From the NCBI RefSeq assembly GCF_004786035.1, contig NZ_CP035088.1, forward strand, positions 150,001-214,000: a DNA stretch of 64,000 nucleotides, written 5' to 3'. A program made the position numbers and the translations under genes. The notes under the pieces are model-generated. The model was given only the letters and a program-made list of their open reading frames with translations. It did not search any database and was not told the origin of the DNA. The stretch is from Pseudomonas viciae (GTDB lineage Bacteria; Pseudomonadota; Gammaproteobacteria; Pseudomonadales; Pseudomonadaceae). Position 1 is the stretch's first letter. The number at the start of each line of letters is the position of its first letter. Below are positions 10,931 through 18,889 of the stretch, in pieces.

Positions 10931-10975
10931 GTGGCGAGGGAGCTTGCTCCCGTTGGGTTGCACAGCAACCCTCCC
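10931..10975. repeat. Palindromic GTGGCGAGGGAG-type repeat
   Basis: GTGGCGAGGGAGCTTGCTCCC followed by a GGGTTG...CAACCC hairpin. It belongs to the same family as the longer palindrome at 49191-49281 and the short one at 34579-34604, and is distinct from the GTGGGAGCGAG REPs. Confidence 0.75.
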
Positions 10976-11047
10976 ACCACAAAATTGGCATCGCGCGCCA
11001 AAAGCGAGCACTATCGAGCCCCTGTTCACTCATGCCGGAGGATGGCG

Positions 11048-11221
11048 ATGACGCAGAAACCCGACGGCATCGCCCGCCTCCTGAACTGCCCCACCAAGGG
11101 CGATGAGATACGCCGGGCTATCGCCCAGAGCCGCAAGGATTTCCTGCCTGCTGACGAGGCCGAAGACGCCGAGCCAGGCCAACCACCGGCTGAGCCCGTG
11201 GACAACGGTCGCGACGGCTGA
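11048..11221 (+). CDS. Hypothetical small protein (57 aa)
   Basis: A 57-residue soluble protein, charged and ending in a Pro/Glu/Asp-rich tail. The N-terminal half (MTQKPDGIARLLN then CPTKGDEIRRAIA) looks like a short helical segment. GGAG lies six bases before the ATG at 11048, while the ATG at 11042 is too close to it. It precedes the MHS transporter by 39 bases and could be co-transcribed. I do not recognise a family. Confidence 0.6.
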   Translation: MTQKPDGIARLLNCPTKGDEIRRAIAQSRKDFLPADEAEDAEPGQPPAEPVDNGRDG

Positions 11222-11260
11222 GCTGTCGCCCTCTCTCAACTCCATTTTTCAAATCTGCCT

Positions 11261-12574
11261 ATGACTGCCACCACTCATCTGCCAGGCGACCGATTCAGTC
11301 GGTCCGATTACAAAACCCTGGGCCTCGCGGCCTTGGGAGGCGCGCTGGAGATTTATGATTTCATCATCTTCGTCTTCTTCGCCCTGACCCTCAGCCAGTT
11401 GTTCTTCCCGCCGGAAATGCCCGATTGGTTGCGCTTGCTGCAAAGCTTCGGGATTTTCGCCACCGGCTACCTGGCTCGGCCCTTGGGCGGCATTCTCATG
11501 GCGCATTTTGCCGATCGCCTGGGACGCAAGCGGGTGTTCAGCCTGAGCATCCTGATGATGGCCTTGCCCTGCCTGCTCATCGGCGTCATGCCGACTTACG
11601 CGCAAATCGGCTATTTCGCCCCGTTGCTGTTGCTGGCGTTGCGCATTCTGCAGGGCGCGGCGGTGGGCGGGGAGGTCCCCAGTGCCTGGGTGTTCGTGGC
11701 CGAACATGCGCCGCTGCATCATCGCGGCTACGCCCTCGGCTTCCTCCAGGCCGGCCTGACCTTCGGCTACTTGCTGGGTGCCCTGACCGCCACAGCGCTG
11801 GCACGAATCTATACGCCGACGGAAATTCTTGATTACGCCTGGCGCTTCCCATTCCTGCTGGGCGGCGTCTTCGGGGTGATTGGTGTCTGGCTGCGCCGCT
11901 GGCTGAGCGAAACGCCGATTTTCATGGCCCTGCAAGCCAATCGCGACGGCGCGGCGGAACTGCCGCTGCGCACGGTCCTGCGGGACCACCGGCACGCTTT
12001 GCTGCCCGCCGCCATCCTCACCTGCGTGCTGACCTCCGCCGTGGTGGTGTTTGTGGTCATCACCCCGACCGTGATGCAAAAAAGCTTCGGCATGACCCCC
12101 AGCCACACCTTCGCCCTGAGCAGCCTGGGCATCGTCTTCCTGAACATCGGTTGCGTGCTGGCCGGCCTCATCGTCGACCGCATCGGCGCCTGGCGTACCG
12201 TCATGCTCTACAGCCTGTTGCTGCCGGTGGGCATCGCCGTGCTCTATGCGAGCCTGATCAGCGGCGGCGCCTGGCTGGGCCTGGCCTACGCCGTGGCCGG
12301 CCTGGGTTGCGGGGTGGTCGGCGCGGTGCCTTCGGTGATGGTCAGCCTGTTCCCGCCGAAAATCCGCGTGTCCGGCATCTCGTTTACCTACAACATCGCC
12401 TACGCCTTGTGGGCGAGCATGACGCCGTTGATGCTGATTGCGCTGGTGCCGTGGAGCCCGTGGGTGTGCGTGGGGTATTGCGTGGTGATGGGGGCGGTGG
12501 GTGTGGGGGCGGCGGCGTATTTTCCAGGACGGCATACGAGGGCTTCGCAGCGTTCGTTGGCGTGTGAATCCTGA
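11261..12574 (+). CDS. MFS transporter, metabolite:H+ symporter (MHS) type
   Basis: A 437-residue inner-membrane transporter with 12 predicted helices. The first helix contains GGALEIYDFIIFVFF, the loop between helices 2 and 3 has the MFS signature as GGILMAHFADRLGRKR, and RILQGAAVGGEVP in helix 4 is typical of the MHS subfamily (proline/betaine, citrate, shikimate and related symporters). The substrate cannot be read from the sequence. No clear Shine-Dalgarno precedes the ATG. It follows a small hypothetical gene and is followed by remnants of deleted genes. Confidence 0.88.
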   Translation: MTATTHLPGDRFSRSDYKTLGLAALGGALEIYDFIIFVFFALTLSQLFFPPEMPDWLRLLQSFGIFATGYLARPLGGILMAHFADRLGRKRVFSLSILMMALPCLLIGVMPTYAQIGYFAPLLLLALRILQGAAVGGEVPSAWVFVAEHAPLHHRGYALGFLQAGLTFGYLLGALTATALARIYTPTEILDYAWRFPFLLGGVFGVIGVWLRRWLSETPIFMALQANRDGAAELPLRTVLRDHRHALLPAAILTCVLTSAVVVFVVITPTVMQKSFGMTPSHTFALSSLGIVFLNIGCVLAGLIVDRIGAWRTVMLYSLLLPVGIAVLYASLISGGAWLGLAYAVAGLGCGVVGAVPSVMVSLFPPKIRVSGISFTYNIAYALWASMTPLMLIALVPWSPWVCVGYCVVMGAVGVGAAAYFPGRHTRASQRSLACES

Positions 12575-12661
12575 TCCGGCCCTTCAAGACGCTCACGAAG
12601 AAAGTCCACAAAGGCCCGGGTTGGTGCCGAGCGGCGCCGGTCCTGGCTGAACACGGCGCCG
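12574..12661 (-). pseudogene. LysR-type regulator, C-terminal remnant
   Basis: On the minus strand the bases read RGAVFSQDRRRSAPTRAF then VDFLRERLEG, which is the usual last stretch of a LysR effector-binding domain (QDRRxxxPxxRAFVDFL). Nothing upstream on this strand continues the protein: at about 12662 the sequence becomes a fragment of a plus-strand dehydrogenase. It has no in-frame stop of its own and runs into the transporter gene. I read it as what is left after a deletion. Confidence 0.65.
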
Positions 12662-12899
12662 CGTTGTTTCGAGGAGCGAGTTATTCCGGGGTATTCACCT
12701 TGATGCCGCTGCTGACCGGCAAAGGACGTGAGCATCATGGCCAGATCCTGCGGGAAGCGGCGGCTCTGGTTGAGGCGGGACAACTGCGGATCAAGGTGGA
12801 CAGCGCCGGTTTGGCCTGGGGGAAGTCAATGAGGGGTTTGCCCAGGTAGCCGAAGGGCATGGTGCGGGGAAAACGATGGTGGACATTGGGGTTGAGTAA
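12662..12899 (+). pseudogene. Zinc-type dehydrogenase/quinone oxidoreductase, frameshifted C-terminal remnant
   Basis: The plus strand reads GASYSGVFTLMPLLTGK, then HHGQILREAAALVEAG, which is the C-terminal part of a medium-chain dehydrogenase/NADPH:quinone oxidoreductase. At about 12805 the frame is lost. In the next frame the sequence continues RRFGLGEVNEGFAQVAEGH and ends GKTMVDIGVE followed by a stop at 12899, the standard end of this family. The N-terminal two thirds are absent. Both the truncation and the frameshift mark it as dead. Confidence 0.75.
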
Positions 12900-13001
12900 G
12901 ACGAGACCGCATTGCTTAAGGCCAAACAACTTGAGGGCGCGTTCAAACCCCGTAGAATGTAGCCGCCATTATGCCGCAGCATCTCAAGGACGAATTCAAA
13001 C

Positions 13002-13583
13002 ATGCGAGTTTTTACCCTCTTCCTGGCCCTCTGCCTTATGGCAGGTTGCGCTTCCAAGCCCGATTACTACATTTCCCCTGCGCCGGTGGTGATCCCCGAG
13101 ACCGCCACTTATTGGATCGACACGTTCAACGTTGAAGTCGTAGGCAAAAACGAACGCTTTCTTCCCGACGAAAAAGTCCGAGACCAGTTGCACACCGACC
13201 TGATCGTCCGCCTGCTCGACGGCAATCGCTATGCATCCAGCAAGGAAACCGCTGACTATCTGCTGGACGTCAACGCCGTCTATGCGCGCCGGATTCAAGA
13301 CACCCAAGGTGGCTTCATGAGCAAGATCGTTGCCGATGGTACGTATCTGGCCAGTGTCGATTTCAATTATGAGGTCAAGGTGAAGAAGACGGGTGTCGAA
13401 GTGTTGCACTTCGCCCAAGCCCGCAAGGGGCTGATGCCAGGTGGTACGATCGGGCAACTCGAGGTCATGAGAGGCATGGCGGGCGCCCTGACGAACAGAG
13501 GAAATTCCGATGTCGAAGACTATTACACCGGCCAGTTGAGCCGCTTCATCGCCGACGATCTGCAGGGCATTCCGTCCCGCTAG
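13002..13583 (+). CDS. Putative lipoprotein of unknown function
   Basis: A 193-residue protein with a lipoprotein signal peptide: a hydrophobic stretch, then LMAGC with Cys16 as the acylated residue. The next residues are SKPDY, so there is no Asp at +2 and outer-membrane sorting is expected. The mature part alternates short strands and helices; it contains a tract resembling periplasmic lipoproteins that adopt a LptE/ABC-auxiliary-like fold, but I cannot name a family. AAGGA lies 12 bases before the ATG. It stands alone between the dehydrogenase remnant and a hairpin terminator. Confidence 0.78.
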   Translation: MRVFTLFLALCLMAGCASKPDYYISPAPVVIPETATYWIDTFNVEVVGKNERFLPDEKVRDQLHTDLIVRLLDGNRYASSKETADYLLDVNAVYARRIQDTQGGFMSKIVADGTYLASVDFNYEVKVKKTGVEVLHFAQARKGLMPGGTIGQLEVMRGMAGALTNRGNSDVEDYYTGQLSRFIADDLQGIPSR

Positions 13584-13631
13584 CAATGCCTGCTGCAACG
13601 TGCTGACGATTGCTCCAATCGCGGTAACGGC

Positions 13632-13665
13632 CTGGCCACTTTGGGGTGGCCAGTCCTGTCTTTTC
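13632..13665 (+). terminator. Probable terminator after the lipoprotein gene
   Basis: CTGGCCAC pairs with GTGGCCAG around a six-base loop, followed by TCCTGTCTTTTC. The T tract is interrupted, so the strength is uncertain. Confidence 0.55.
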
Positions 13666-13759
13666 AGCGCATTAAAAAAAATTCTTGGTCGTTAACCCGA
13701 ACCGCGTGAGTCTAGCGTCTGACCCTGTGAACGGATCATTCATTCACGAGGTTCAGCCC

Positions 13760-15433
13760 ATGTCCCGTCCACTTCCCTTTATGCGTCCTGCTGCCCAGGG
13801 CTTCGCCGTGACTTTGCTGGTGGCGTTGGCCGGTTGTGGGTTGTCTTCGTCCCGCGAGGCTGCCAAGTCGGCCGAACCGGTCGCCGTAGCGCCCAGCGTT
13901 GTACCGCAAGGCGAGATCGTCGAAATGCACTCGTCGGCGGTCAAGCGCATGGCCAAGCCGACATTGATGCCCGCCCCAAGGGTGGCGAACGATGCCGTCG
14001 TCGCGGGTTACCGTGACGAGCCGCGTGAGCAGTACGAAAAACTGCCGGACAACCCGATTCACAGCGTGGCTGAAACGCCGGTCTCGACCTTTAGCGTGGA
14101 TGTCGATACCGGCAGCTATGCCAATGTGCGACGTTTGCTCAATCAAGGCAGCCTGCCGCCCGAAGGTGCCGTGCGATTGGAGGAAATGGTCAACTACTTC
14201 CCTTACCACTACGCGCTGCCCACCGATGGCTCGCCCTTTGGCGTGACCACCGAAGTGGCCCCGTCGCCATGGAACCCGCACGCCCGCTTGCTGCGCATTG
14301 GCATCAAGGCGAGTGACCGCGCCGTGGCGGACCTGGCGCCGGCCAACCTGGTATTCCTGGTGGACGTTTCCGGTTCCATGGACCGTCGCGAAGGCCTGCC
14401 GCTGGTCAAGAGCACCCTGAAGCTGCTGGTGGATCAATTGCGTGACCAGGACCGGGTGTCGCTGGTGGTGTATGCCGGCGAGTCCCGGGTGGTGCTCAAG
14501 CCCACTTCGGGCCGCGATAAGGTGAAGATCCGCAACGCCATTGATCAACTCGATGCCGGGGGTTCTACCGCAGGGGCGTCGGGTATCGAACTGGCTTATC
14601 AAATGGCTCGGGAGAGCTTTATCGACAAGGGCATCAATCGCATCCTGCTGGCCACCGATGGCGACTTCAACGTGGGTGTCAGCGATTTCGACAGCCTCAA
14701 GCAGATGGCCGTGGATCAGCGTAAAAGCGGTGTATCCCTGACGACGCTGGGCTTTGGTGTGGATAACTACAATGAACACCTGATGGAGCAACTGGCCGAC
14801 GCCGGTGATGGCAACTACGCCTACATCGACAACCTGCTCGAAGCGCGCAAGGTGCTGGTGGACCAACTCAGCTCGACTCTGGCGGTGGTGGCGCGGGATG
14901 TGAAGTTGCAGGTGGAGTTCAACCCTGCCCAGGTCAGCGAATATCGCCTGCTGGGTTATGAGAACCGCGCGCTCAAGCGTGAGGATTTCAACAACGATAA
15001 GGTCGATGCGGGTGAGATTGGCGCCGGGCACACGGTGACCGCGTTGTATGAAGTTGTTCCGAAAGGTGAGCAGGGCTGGTTGGAACCGTTGCGTTATGCC
15101 AATACGCCTAAGCCGGACGGCAAGTCAGGAGAGTTGGCGATGTTGCGCGTACGCTACAAGCCTGCAGAAGGTGGTAGCAGCCGATTGATCGAGCATCCCA
15201 TCGCCAGCGCTCCAAACGATGCCAAGGCCAGCGATGACTTGCGCTTCGCCGCCGCCGTGGCTGCTTTCGCCCAGCAGCTCAAGGGTGATGGGCGTTACAC
15301 TGGAGCAATGAGCTTGAAGGACACCGCACAATTGGCTCGCTCCGCCCGAGGTGATGACCCGTTTGGTTTGCGTGCCGAATTTGTGCAATTGGTCGAGCTG
15401 GCGCAGAGCCTGAAACCCACGGTCAAACAGTGA
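13760..15433 (+). CDS. YfbK-like von Willebrand factor A lipoprotein
   Basis: A 557-residue lipoprotein with lipobox LAGCG. After a disordered stretch comes an N-terminal domain with FSVDVDTGSYANVRR and MVNYFPY, then a VWA domain whose metal-ion-dependent adhesion site is Asp202-Val-Ser204-Gly-Ser206, with LATDGDFNVG further on. The C-terminal ~180 residues match the DUF3520 part of E. coli YfbK. The family's role is unknown; VWA domains bind protein partners through Mg2+. I chose the ATG at 13760, eight bases after GAGG, which puts the lipobox at the right distance. An ECF sigma gene follows after a REP pair. Confidence 0.88.
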   Translation: MSRPLPFMRPAAQGFAVTLLVALAGCGLSSSREAAKSAEPVAVAPSVVPQGEIVEMHSSAVKRMAKPTLMPAPRVANDAVVAGYRDEPREQYEKLPDNPIHSVAETPVSTFSVDVDTGSYANVRRLLNQGSLPPEGAVRLEEMVNYFPYHYALPTDGSPFGVTTEVAPSPWNPHARLLRIGIKASDRAVADLAPANLVFLVDVSGSMDRREGLPLVKSTLKLLVDQLRDQDRVSLVVYAGESRVVLKPTSGRDKVKIRNAIDQLDAGGSTAGASGIELAYQMARESFIDKGINRILLATDGDFNVGVSDFDSLKQMAVDQRKSGVSLTTLGFGVDNYNEHLMEQLADAGDGNYAYIDNLLEARKVLVDQLSSTLAVVARDVKLQVEFNPAQVSEYRLLGYENRALKREDFNNDKVDAGEIGAGHTVTALYEVVPKGEQGWLEPLRYANTPKPDGKSGELAMLRVRYKPAEGGSSRLIEHPIASAPNDAKASDDLRFAAAVAAFAQQLKGDGRYTGAMSLKDTAQLARSARGDDPFGLRAEFVQLVELAQSLKPTVKQ

Positions 15434-15456
15434 TTCTGAACACAACGGGATCAACT

Positions 15457-15545
15457 GTGGGAGCTGGCTCGCCCGCGAAGGCGGCCTGTCAGGCAAGGAA
15501 GTGCGGTCTGACACGCCGCCTTCGCGGGCAAGTCCGGCTCCCACA
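15457..15545. repeat. REP pair, GTGGGAGCTGGCTCGCCCGC type
   Basis: Two inverted units of a REP variant with core GCCGGACTTGCCCGCGAAGG on one side and GAGCTGGCTCGCCCGCGAAG on the other. The loop sequence differs from the GCGAGC REPs elsewhere in the window. Confidence 0.85.
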
Positions 15546-15601
15546 GAGTCATCCGCAATCCGCAGGACCGTGTTCAACACCGAAAGGAGTTCGCCACCCC
15601 C

Positions 15602-16174
15602 ATGCCCGCTCCGCTTGATCCTCCCAGCGATGAATCGCTGCTGGCCCGCTACCGCGACGGCGACGGGGCTTCTTTTGAGGTCCTGTACGCACGCCATCGA
15701 CTGGGGCTTTACCGGTTCCTCGTGTCCTTGAGCAACAAAGCCGAACTGGCTGAAGAAGTGTTTCAGGAGACCTGGCTCAGCCTGATCCGCAGCGCTACCC
15801 AGCCACAAGGCCGGGCGAGTTTTCGCACCTGGCTGTTCCAGATTGCCCGCAACCGCTTGATCGATCACTGGCGCAAACACGGGGTCCACAACCCGTTGCA
15901 CGACAGTTACGACGAGCAGCTTCACGTCCAGCCCGACGACACCAGCAGCCCTGAGCAACAGTTGAGCCTTAGCCGCGACCAGGCTCGTCTCGAGGCCGCG
16001 TTGCAGGCCTTGCCCGAGGATCAGCGGGAGGTCTTCCTGCTGCGCCTGCACGGCGACCTGGAGCTACCGCAGATCGCCGCCTTGACCGGCGTCCCGTTGG
16101 AAACGGTCAAAAGCCGCTTGCGTTACGCCCAGCAGAAGTTGCATCGACTGCTGGCCGAGGAGGTACCCGCATGA
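15602..16174 (+). CDS. ECF-type RNA polymerase sigma factor
   Basis: A 190-residue sigma-70 family protein with only regions 2 and 4. Region 2 includes DESLLARYRDGDGASFEVLY, the core-binding LAEEVFQETWLSL and the -10-reading FRTWLFQIARNRLID (about 25-95). Region 4 (about 125-180) ends in the helix-turn-helix LPQIAALTGVPLETVKSRL. It directs RNA polymerase to a small extracytoplasmic regulon that cannot be read from the sequence. AAGGAG lies 13 bases upstream, a long spacing. It overlaps the next gene by four bases, the usual sigma/anti-sigma arrangement. Confidence 0.92.
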   Translation: MPAPLDPPSDESLLARYRDGDGASFEVLYARHRLGLYRFLVSLSNKAELAEEVFQETWLSLIRSATQPQGRASFRTWLFQIARNRLIDHWRKHGVHNPLHDSYDEQLHVQPDDTSSPEQQLSLSRDQARLEAALQALPEDQREVFLLRLHGDLELPQIAALTGVPLETVKSRLRYAQQKLHRLLAEEVPA

Positions 16175-16788
16175 TTGATACCAAACACACCCCGGATCCC
16201 GACGACGAAATGCTCATCGAGCATTTCCGCCAACACGCCAGCGGCGAACCGCCCGCGTCCCTGGACGCTTTCATCCTGGCTGCCGCCCATCGCGAAGCGC
16301 CAACGCCCGTCCCAAGCTTGTGGACGCGCTGGCTGCAAGCCTGCCAACGGCCGCGTTGGCAAATGGCATTCGCCACGGTCGCCGGTGTGGCGCTGATGAT
16401 TGGTCTGGTAGTGCGTTCACCCGTGTCCCACGACGAGCTGGCCTCACCCGCCTCGATGGAGTTTTCCGCCGATCGGCAAGAACCCGCCGTTGCCGCTGCA
16501 CCGCCGCCGGCCATGCCCGCTCCCGCACCGATAGCCCGTATGGCGCCCCAGGGCGAACTGGCCCGAGCCCCGGAAAGCACTGACCAGGCCCTTGCGCAAA
16601 AGCCCGCGGCGAAAATGAGCAAAAGCGCGCCCGTTGCCCTGCCATCGTTGGAGCAGGAACTACTGGAAATCCTGCGGTTGCGCCAGGCGGGTGATGCCAA
16701 GGCCGCTGATGAGAAGCTGCTGGCGCTGCATAAGCGTTTCCCCAAGGAGGATTTGCCGGCGCGGTTGGAGGCGTTGCAAAAGCGTTGA
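16171..16788 (+). CDS. Putative membrane-bound anti-sigma factor
   Basis: A 205-residue protein whose ATG overlaps the sigma-gene stop. The N-terminal ~55 residues are acidic and helical and would lie in the cytoplasm. One membrane helix follows (about 70-87, AFATVAGVALMIGLVV), then a Pro/Ala-rich periplasmic region and a C-terminal helix with LRLRQAGDAKAADEKLLAL. Position and topology suggest an anti-sigma factor that holds the upstream ECF sigma at the membrane. There is no recognisable zinc-binding HxxxCxxC motif, so this is inference. Confidence 0.7.
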   Translation: MIDTKHTPDPDDEMLIEHFRQHASGEPPASLDAFILAAAHREAPTPVPSLWTRWLQACQRPRWQMAFATVAGVALMIGLVVRSPVSHDELASPASMEFSADRQEPAVAAAPPPAMPAPAPIARMAPQGELARAPESTDQALAQKPAAKMSKSAPVALPSLEQELLEILRLRQAGDAKAADEKLLALHKRFPKEDLPARLEALQKR

Positions 16789-16805
16789 GTGAGACAGCGC
16801 CCACA

Positions 16806-16838
16806 AAAAAGCCCCAGGTCTTGCGACCTGGGGCTTTT
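16806..16838. terminator. Bidirectional terminator between sigma operon and tRNA
   Basis: AAAAAAGCCCCAGGTC pairs with GACCTGGGGCTTTT around TTGC. A-rich and T-rich flanks on both sides allow it to end transcription from the sigma operon (plus) and from the tRNA gene (minus). Confidence 0.88.
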
Positions 16839-16849
16839 GATTCTGCAAA

Positions 16850-16926
16850 TGGTGCACCAGGCGGGATTCGAACCCACGACCCCTGCCTTCGGAGGGCAGT
16901 ACTCTATCCAGCTGAGCTACTGGTGC
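16850..16926 (-). tRNA. tRNA-Arg (anticodon CCG)
   Basis: A 77-base tRNA on the minus strand. The acceptor stem is GCACCAG/CTGGTGC, the discriminator is A and the CCA end is encoded. The D arm is AGCTCAGCTGGATAGAGT, the anticodon stem CTGCC/GGCAG holds the loop CTCCGAA with anticodon CCG, and the T arm carries GGTTCGAATCC. Confidence 0.97.
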
Positions 16927-17275
16927 GACGCGGGCGCCATGATACTCATATGCATGGCGGGCGTCCATGCTGCTGAATCGCCTGCGTTTTTGGGCCGCTC
17001 GCTGGGTGTTGGCTACGCTGATCAGAAAAAACGGACAAATTCGTATTTTTCGTTCTTTTTTTCGAACAGCCTATTGTCCTTCACCCCCATCGGCCCTAGG
17101 ATTCGTTTGAGATTTCAAACGCTCTTGTCTGGGTGCTGAACCGCACGTCTGTGCTTATGTGCGATATTTCTGTGCTTCAGCCCGGTGGATGATTTCCCTG
17201 ACGGCAGCCCCTGAGGCGCCTTTCTACAAATCTAATTCGCTCCGCGCGTGCGCGGTGCTGTTAAGGAAAGTCGAC
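16927..17275. other. Intergenic region upstream of gabD, no gene seen
   Basis: These 349 bases separate the tRNA promoter side from gabD. The stretch 17020-17080 is T-rich, unlike its surroundings, and may contain promoters for both sides. An inverted repeat sits at 17104-17121. I see no open frame with a ribosome-binding site. Confidence 0.6.
17104..17121. promoter_or_regulatory. Inverted repeat upstream of gabD
   Basis: CGTTTGA-GATT-TCAAACG is a perfect 7-bp inverted repeat with a four-base centre, 155 bases before the gabD start. It could be an operator for a gabDT regulator or a small hairpin. No regulator gene lies beside it. Confidence 0.4.
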
Positions 17276-18718
17276 ATGCAGCTTAAAGACACCCTGTTGT
17301 TCCGCCAACAAGCCTTTATCGATGGCGCTTGGGTCGATGCGGACAATGGTCAGACAATCAAGGTCACCAACCCGGCAACGGGCGAAGTGCTGGGCACTGT
17401 GCCGAAGATGGGCGCCGCCGAAACCCGTCGGGCGATTGAAGCTGCCGACAAGGCGCTGCCGGCCTGGCGTGCGCTGACGGCCAAGGAGCGCGCGAACAAG
17501 CTGCGCCGCTGGTACGAATTGCTGATCGAGAACCAGGACGACCTCGGTCGCCTGATGACCCTGGAACAAGGCAAGCCACTGGCCGAAGCCAAGGGCGAAA
17601 TCGTCTACGCAGCGTCGTTCATCGAATGGTTCGCCGAAGAAGCCAAGCGCATCTACGGTGATGTAATTCCCGGCCACCAGCCCGACAAGCGCCTGATCGT
17701 GATCAAGCAGCCAATCGGCGTGACCGCTGCCATTACCCCATGGAACTTCCCGGCCGCGATGATCACCCGCAAGGCCGGCCCGGCCCTGGCCGCCGGTTGC
17801 ACCATGGTCATCAAGCCGGCTTCGCAGACGCCGTTCTCGGCCCTGGCCCTGGTTGAGCTGGCGCACCGTGCGGGCATCCCGCAAGGCGTGCTGAGCGTGG
17901 TCACTGGCAGTGCCGGCGACATCGGCGGCGAGCTGACCAGTAACCCGATCGTGCGCAAGCTGTCGTTCACCGGCTCGACCGAGATCGGACGCCAGCTGAT
18001 GGCCGAATGCGCCAAGGACATCAAGAAAGTCTCCCTGGAACTGGGCGGCAACGCGCCGTTCATTGTGTTCGACGATGCGGACCTGGATAAGGCCGTCGAA
18101 GGCGCGATCATTTCCAAGTACCGCAACAACGGCCAGACCTGCGTCTGCGCCAACCGCCTGTACATCCAGGATTCGGTGTACGACGCGTTCGCTGAGAAAC
18201 TGAAAGTGGCGGTGGCCAAGCTCAAGATCGGCAACGGTCTGGAAGACGGCACCACTACCGGCCCGTTGATCGATGGCAAAGCGGTTGCCAAGGTGCAAGA
18301 GCACATTGCCGATGCGGTCAGCAAAGGCGCGACCGTGCTGTCGGGCGGCAAGGCGATGGAAGGCAACTTCTTCGAGCCGACCATCCTCACCAACGTGCCA
18401 TCGAACGCCGCCGTGGCGAAGGAAGAAACCTTCGGCCCGCTGGCGCCGCTGTTCCGCTTCAAAGACGAAGCCGAAGTGATCGCGATGTCCAACGACACCG
18501 AGTTCGGCCTGGCCTCGTACTTCTATGCCCGTGATCTGGGCCGTGTGTTCCGTGTGGCTGAAGCCCTGGAATACGGCATGGTCGGCGTCAACACCGGTTT
18601 GATCTCCAACGAAGTCGCGCCGTTTGGCGGCATCAAGGCCTCGGGCCTGGGCCGTGAAGGCTCCAAGTACGGCATCGAGGACTACCTGGAAATCAAATAC
18701 CTCTGCCTGGGTATCTGA
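17276..18718 (+). CDS. gabD: NADP+-dependent succinate-semialdehyde dehydrogenase GabD
   Basis: A 480-residue aldehyde dehydrogenase that oxidises succinic semialdehyde to succinate, the last step of GABA breakdown. The catalytic pair is present: Glu255 in LELGGN and Cys289 in GQTCVC. The NAD(P)-binding segment ITPWNFPAAMITRK lies near residues 155-170, and the protein ends in YLEIKYLCLGI as GabD enzymes do. I chose the ATG at 17276 because TAAGGAAAG lies six bases upstream; an in-frame extension to 17159 looks non-coding. gabT follows after 171 bases on the same strand. Confidence 0.95.
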   Translation: MQLKDTLLFRQQAFIDGAWVDADNGQTIKVTNPATGEVLGTVPKMGAAETRRAIEAADKALPAWRALTAKERANKLRRWYELLIENQDDLGRLMTLEQGKPLAEAKGEIVYAASFIEWFAEEAKRIYGDVIPGHQPDKRLIVIKQPIGVTAAITPWNFPAAMITRKAGPALAAGCTMVIKPASQTPFSALALVELAHRAGIPQGVLSVVTGSAGDIGGELTSNPIVRKLSFTGSTEIGRQLMAECAKDIKKVSLELGGNAPFIVFDDADLDKAVEGAIISKYRNNGQTCVCANRLYIQDSVYDAFAEKLKVAVAKLKIGNGLEDGTTTGPLIDGKAVAKVQEHIADAVSKGATVLSGGKAMEGNFFEPTILTNVPSNAAVAKEETFGPLAPLFRFKDEAEVIAMSNDTEFGLASYFYARDLGRVFRVAEALEYGMVGVNTGLISNEVAPFGGIKASGLGREGSKYGIEDYLEIKYLCLGI

Positions 18719-18889
18719 TCCGCTTCAAGCGCAAAGGGCACGAGAGCGCTGTCCCTTTGCGTGTTTCACCCGTTCTGTTTCTTGTGGCCGGAACGCTGCG
18801 GCAGTCGATCATCGCATGCTGTCGCAGTTGCCTCCCGGCCATGTATTCCTTGAACCACGCCGACCGATGAGCGGCGAATGAGGACTGTA

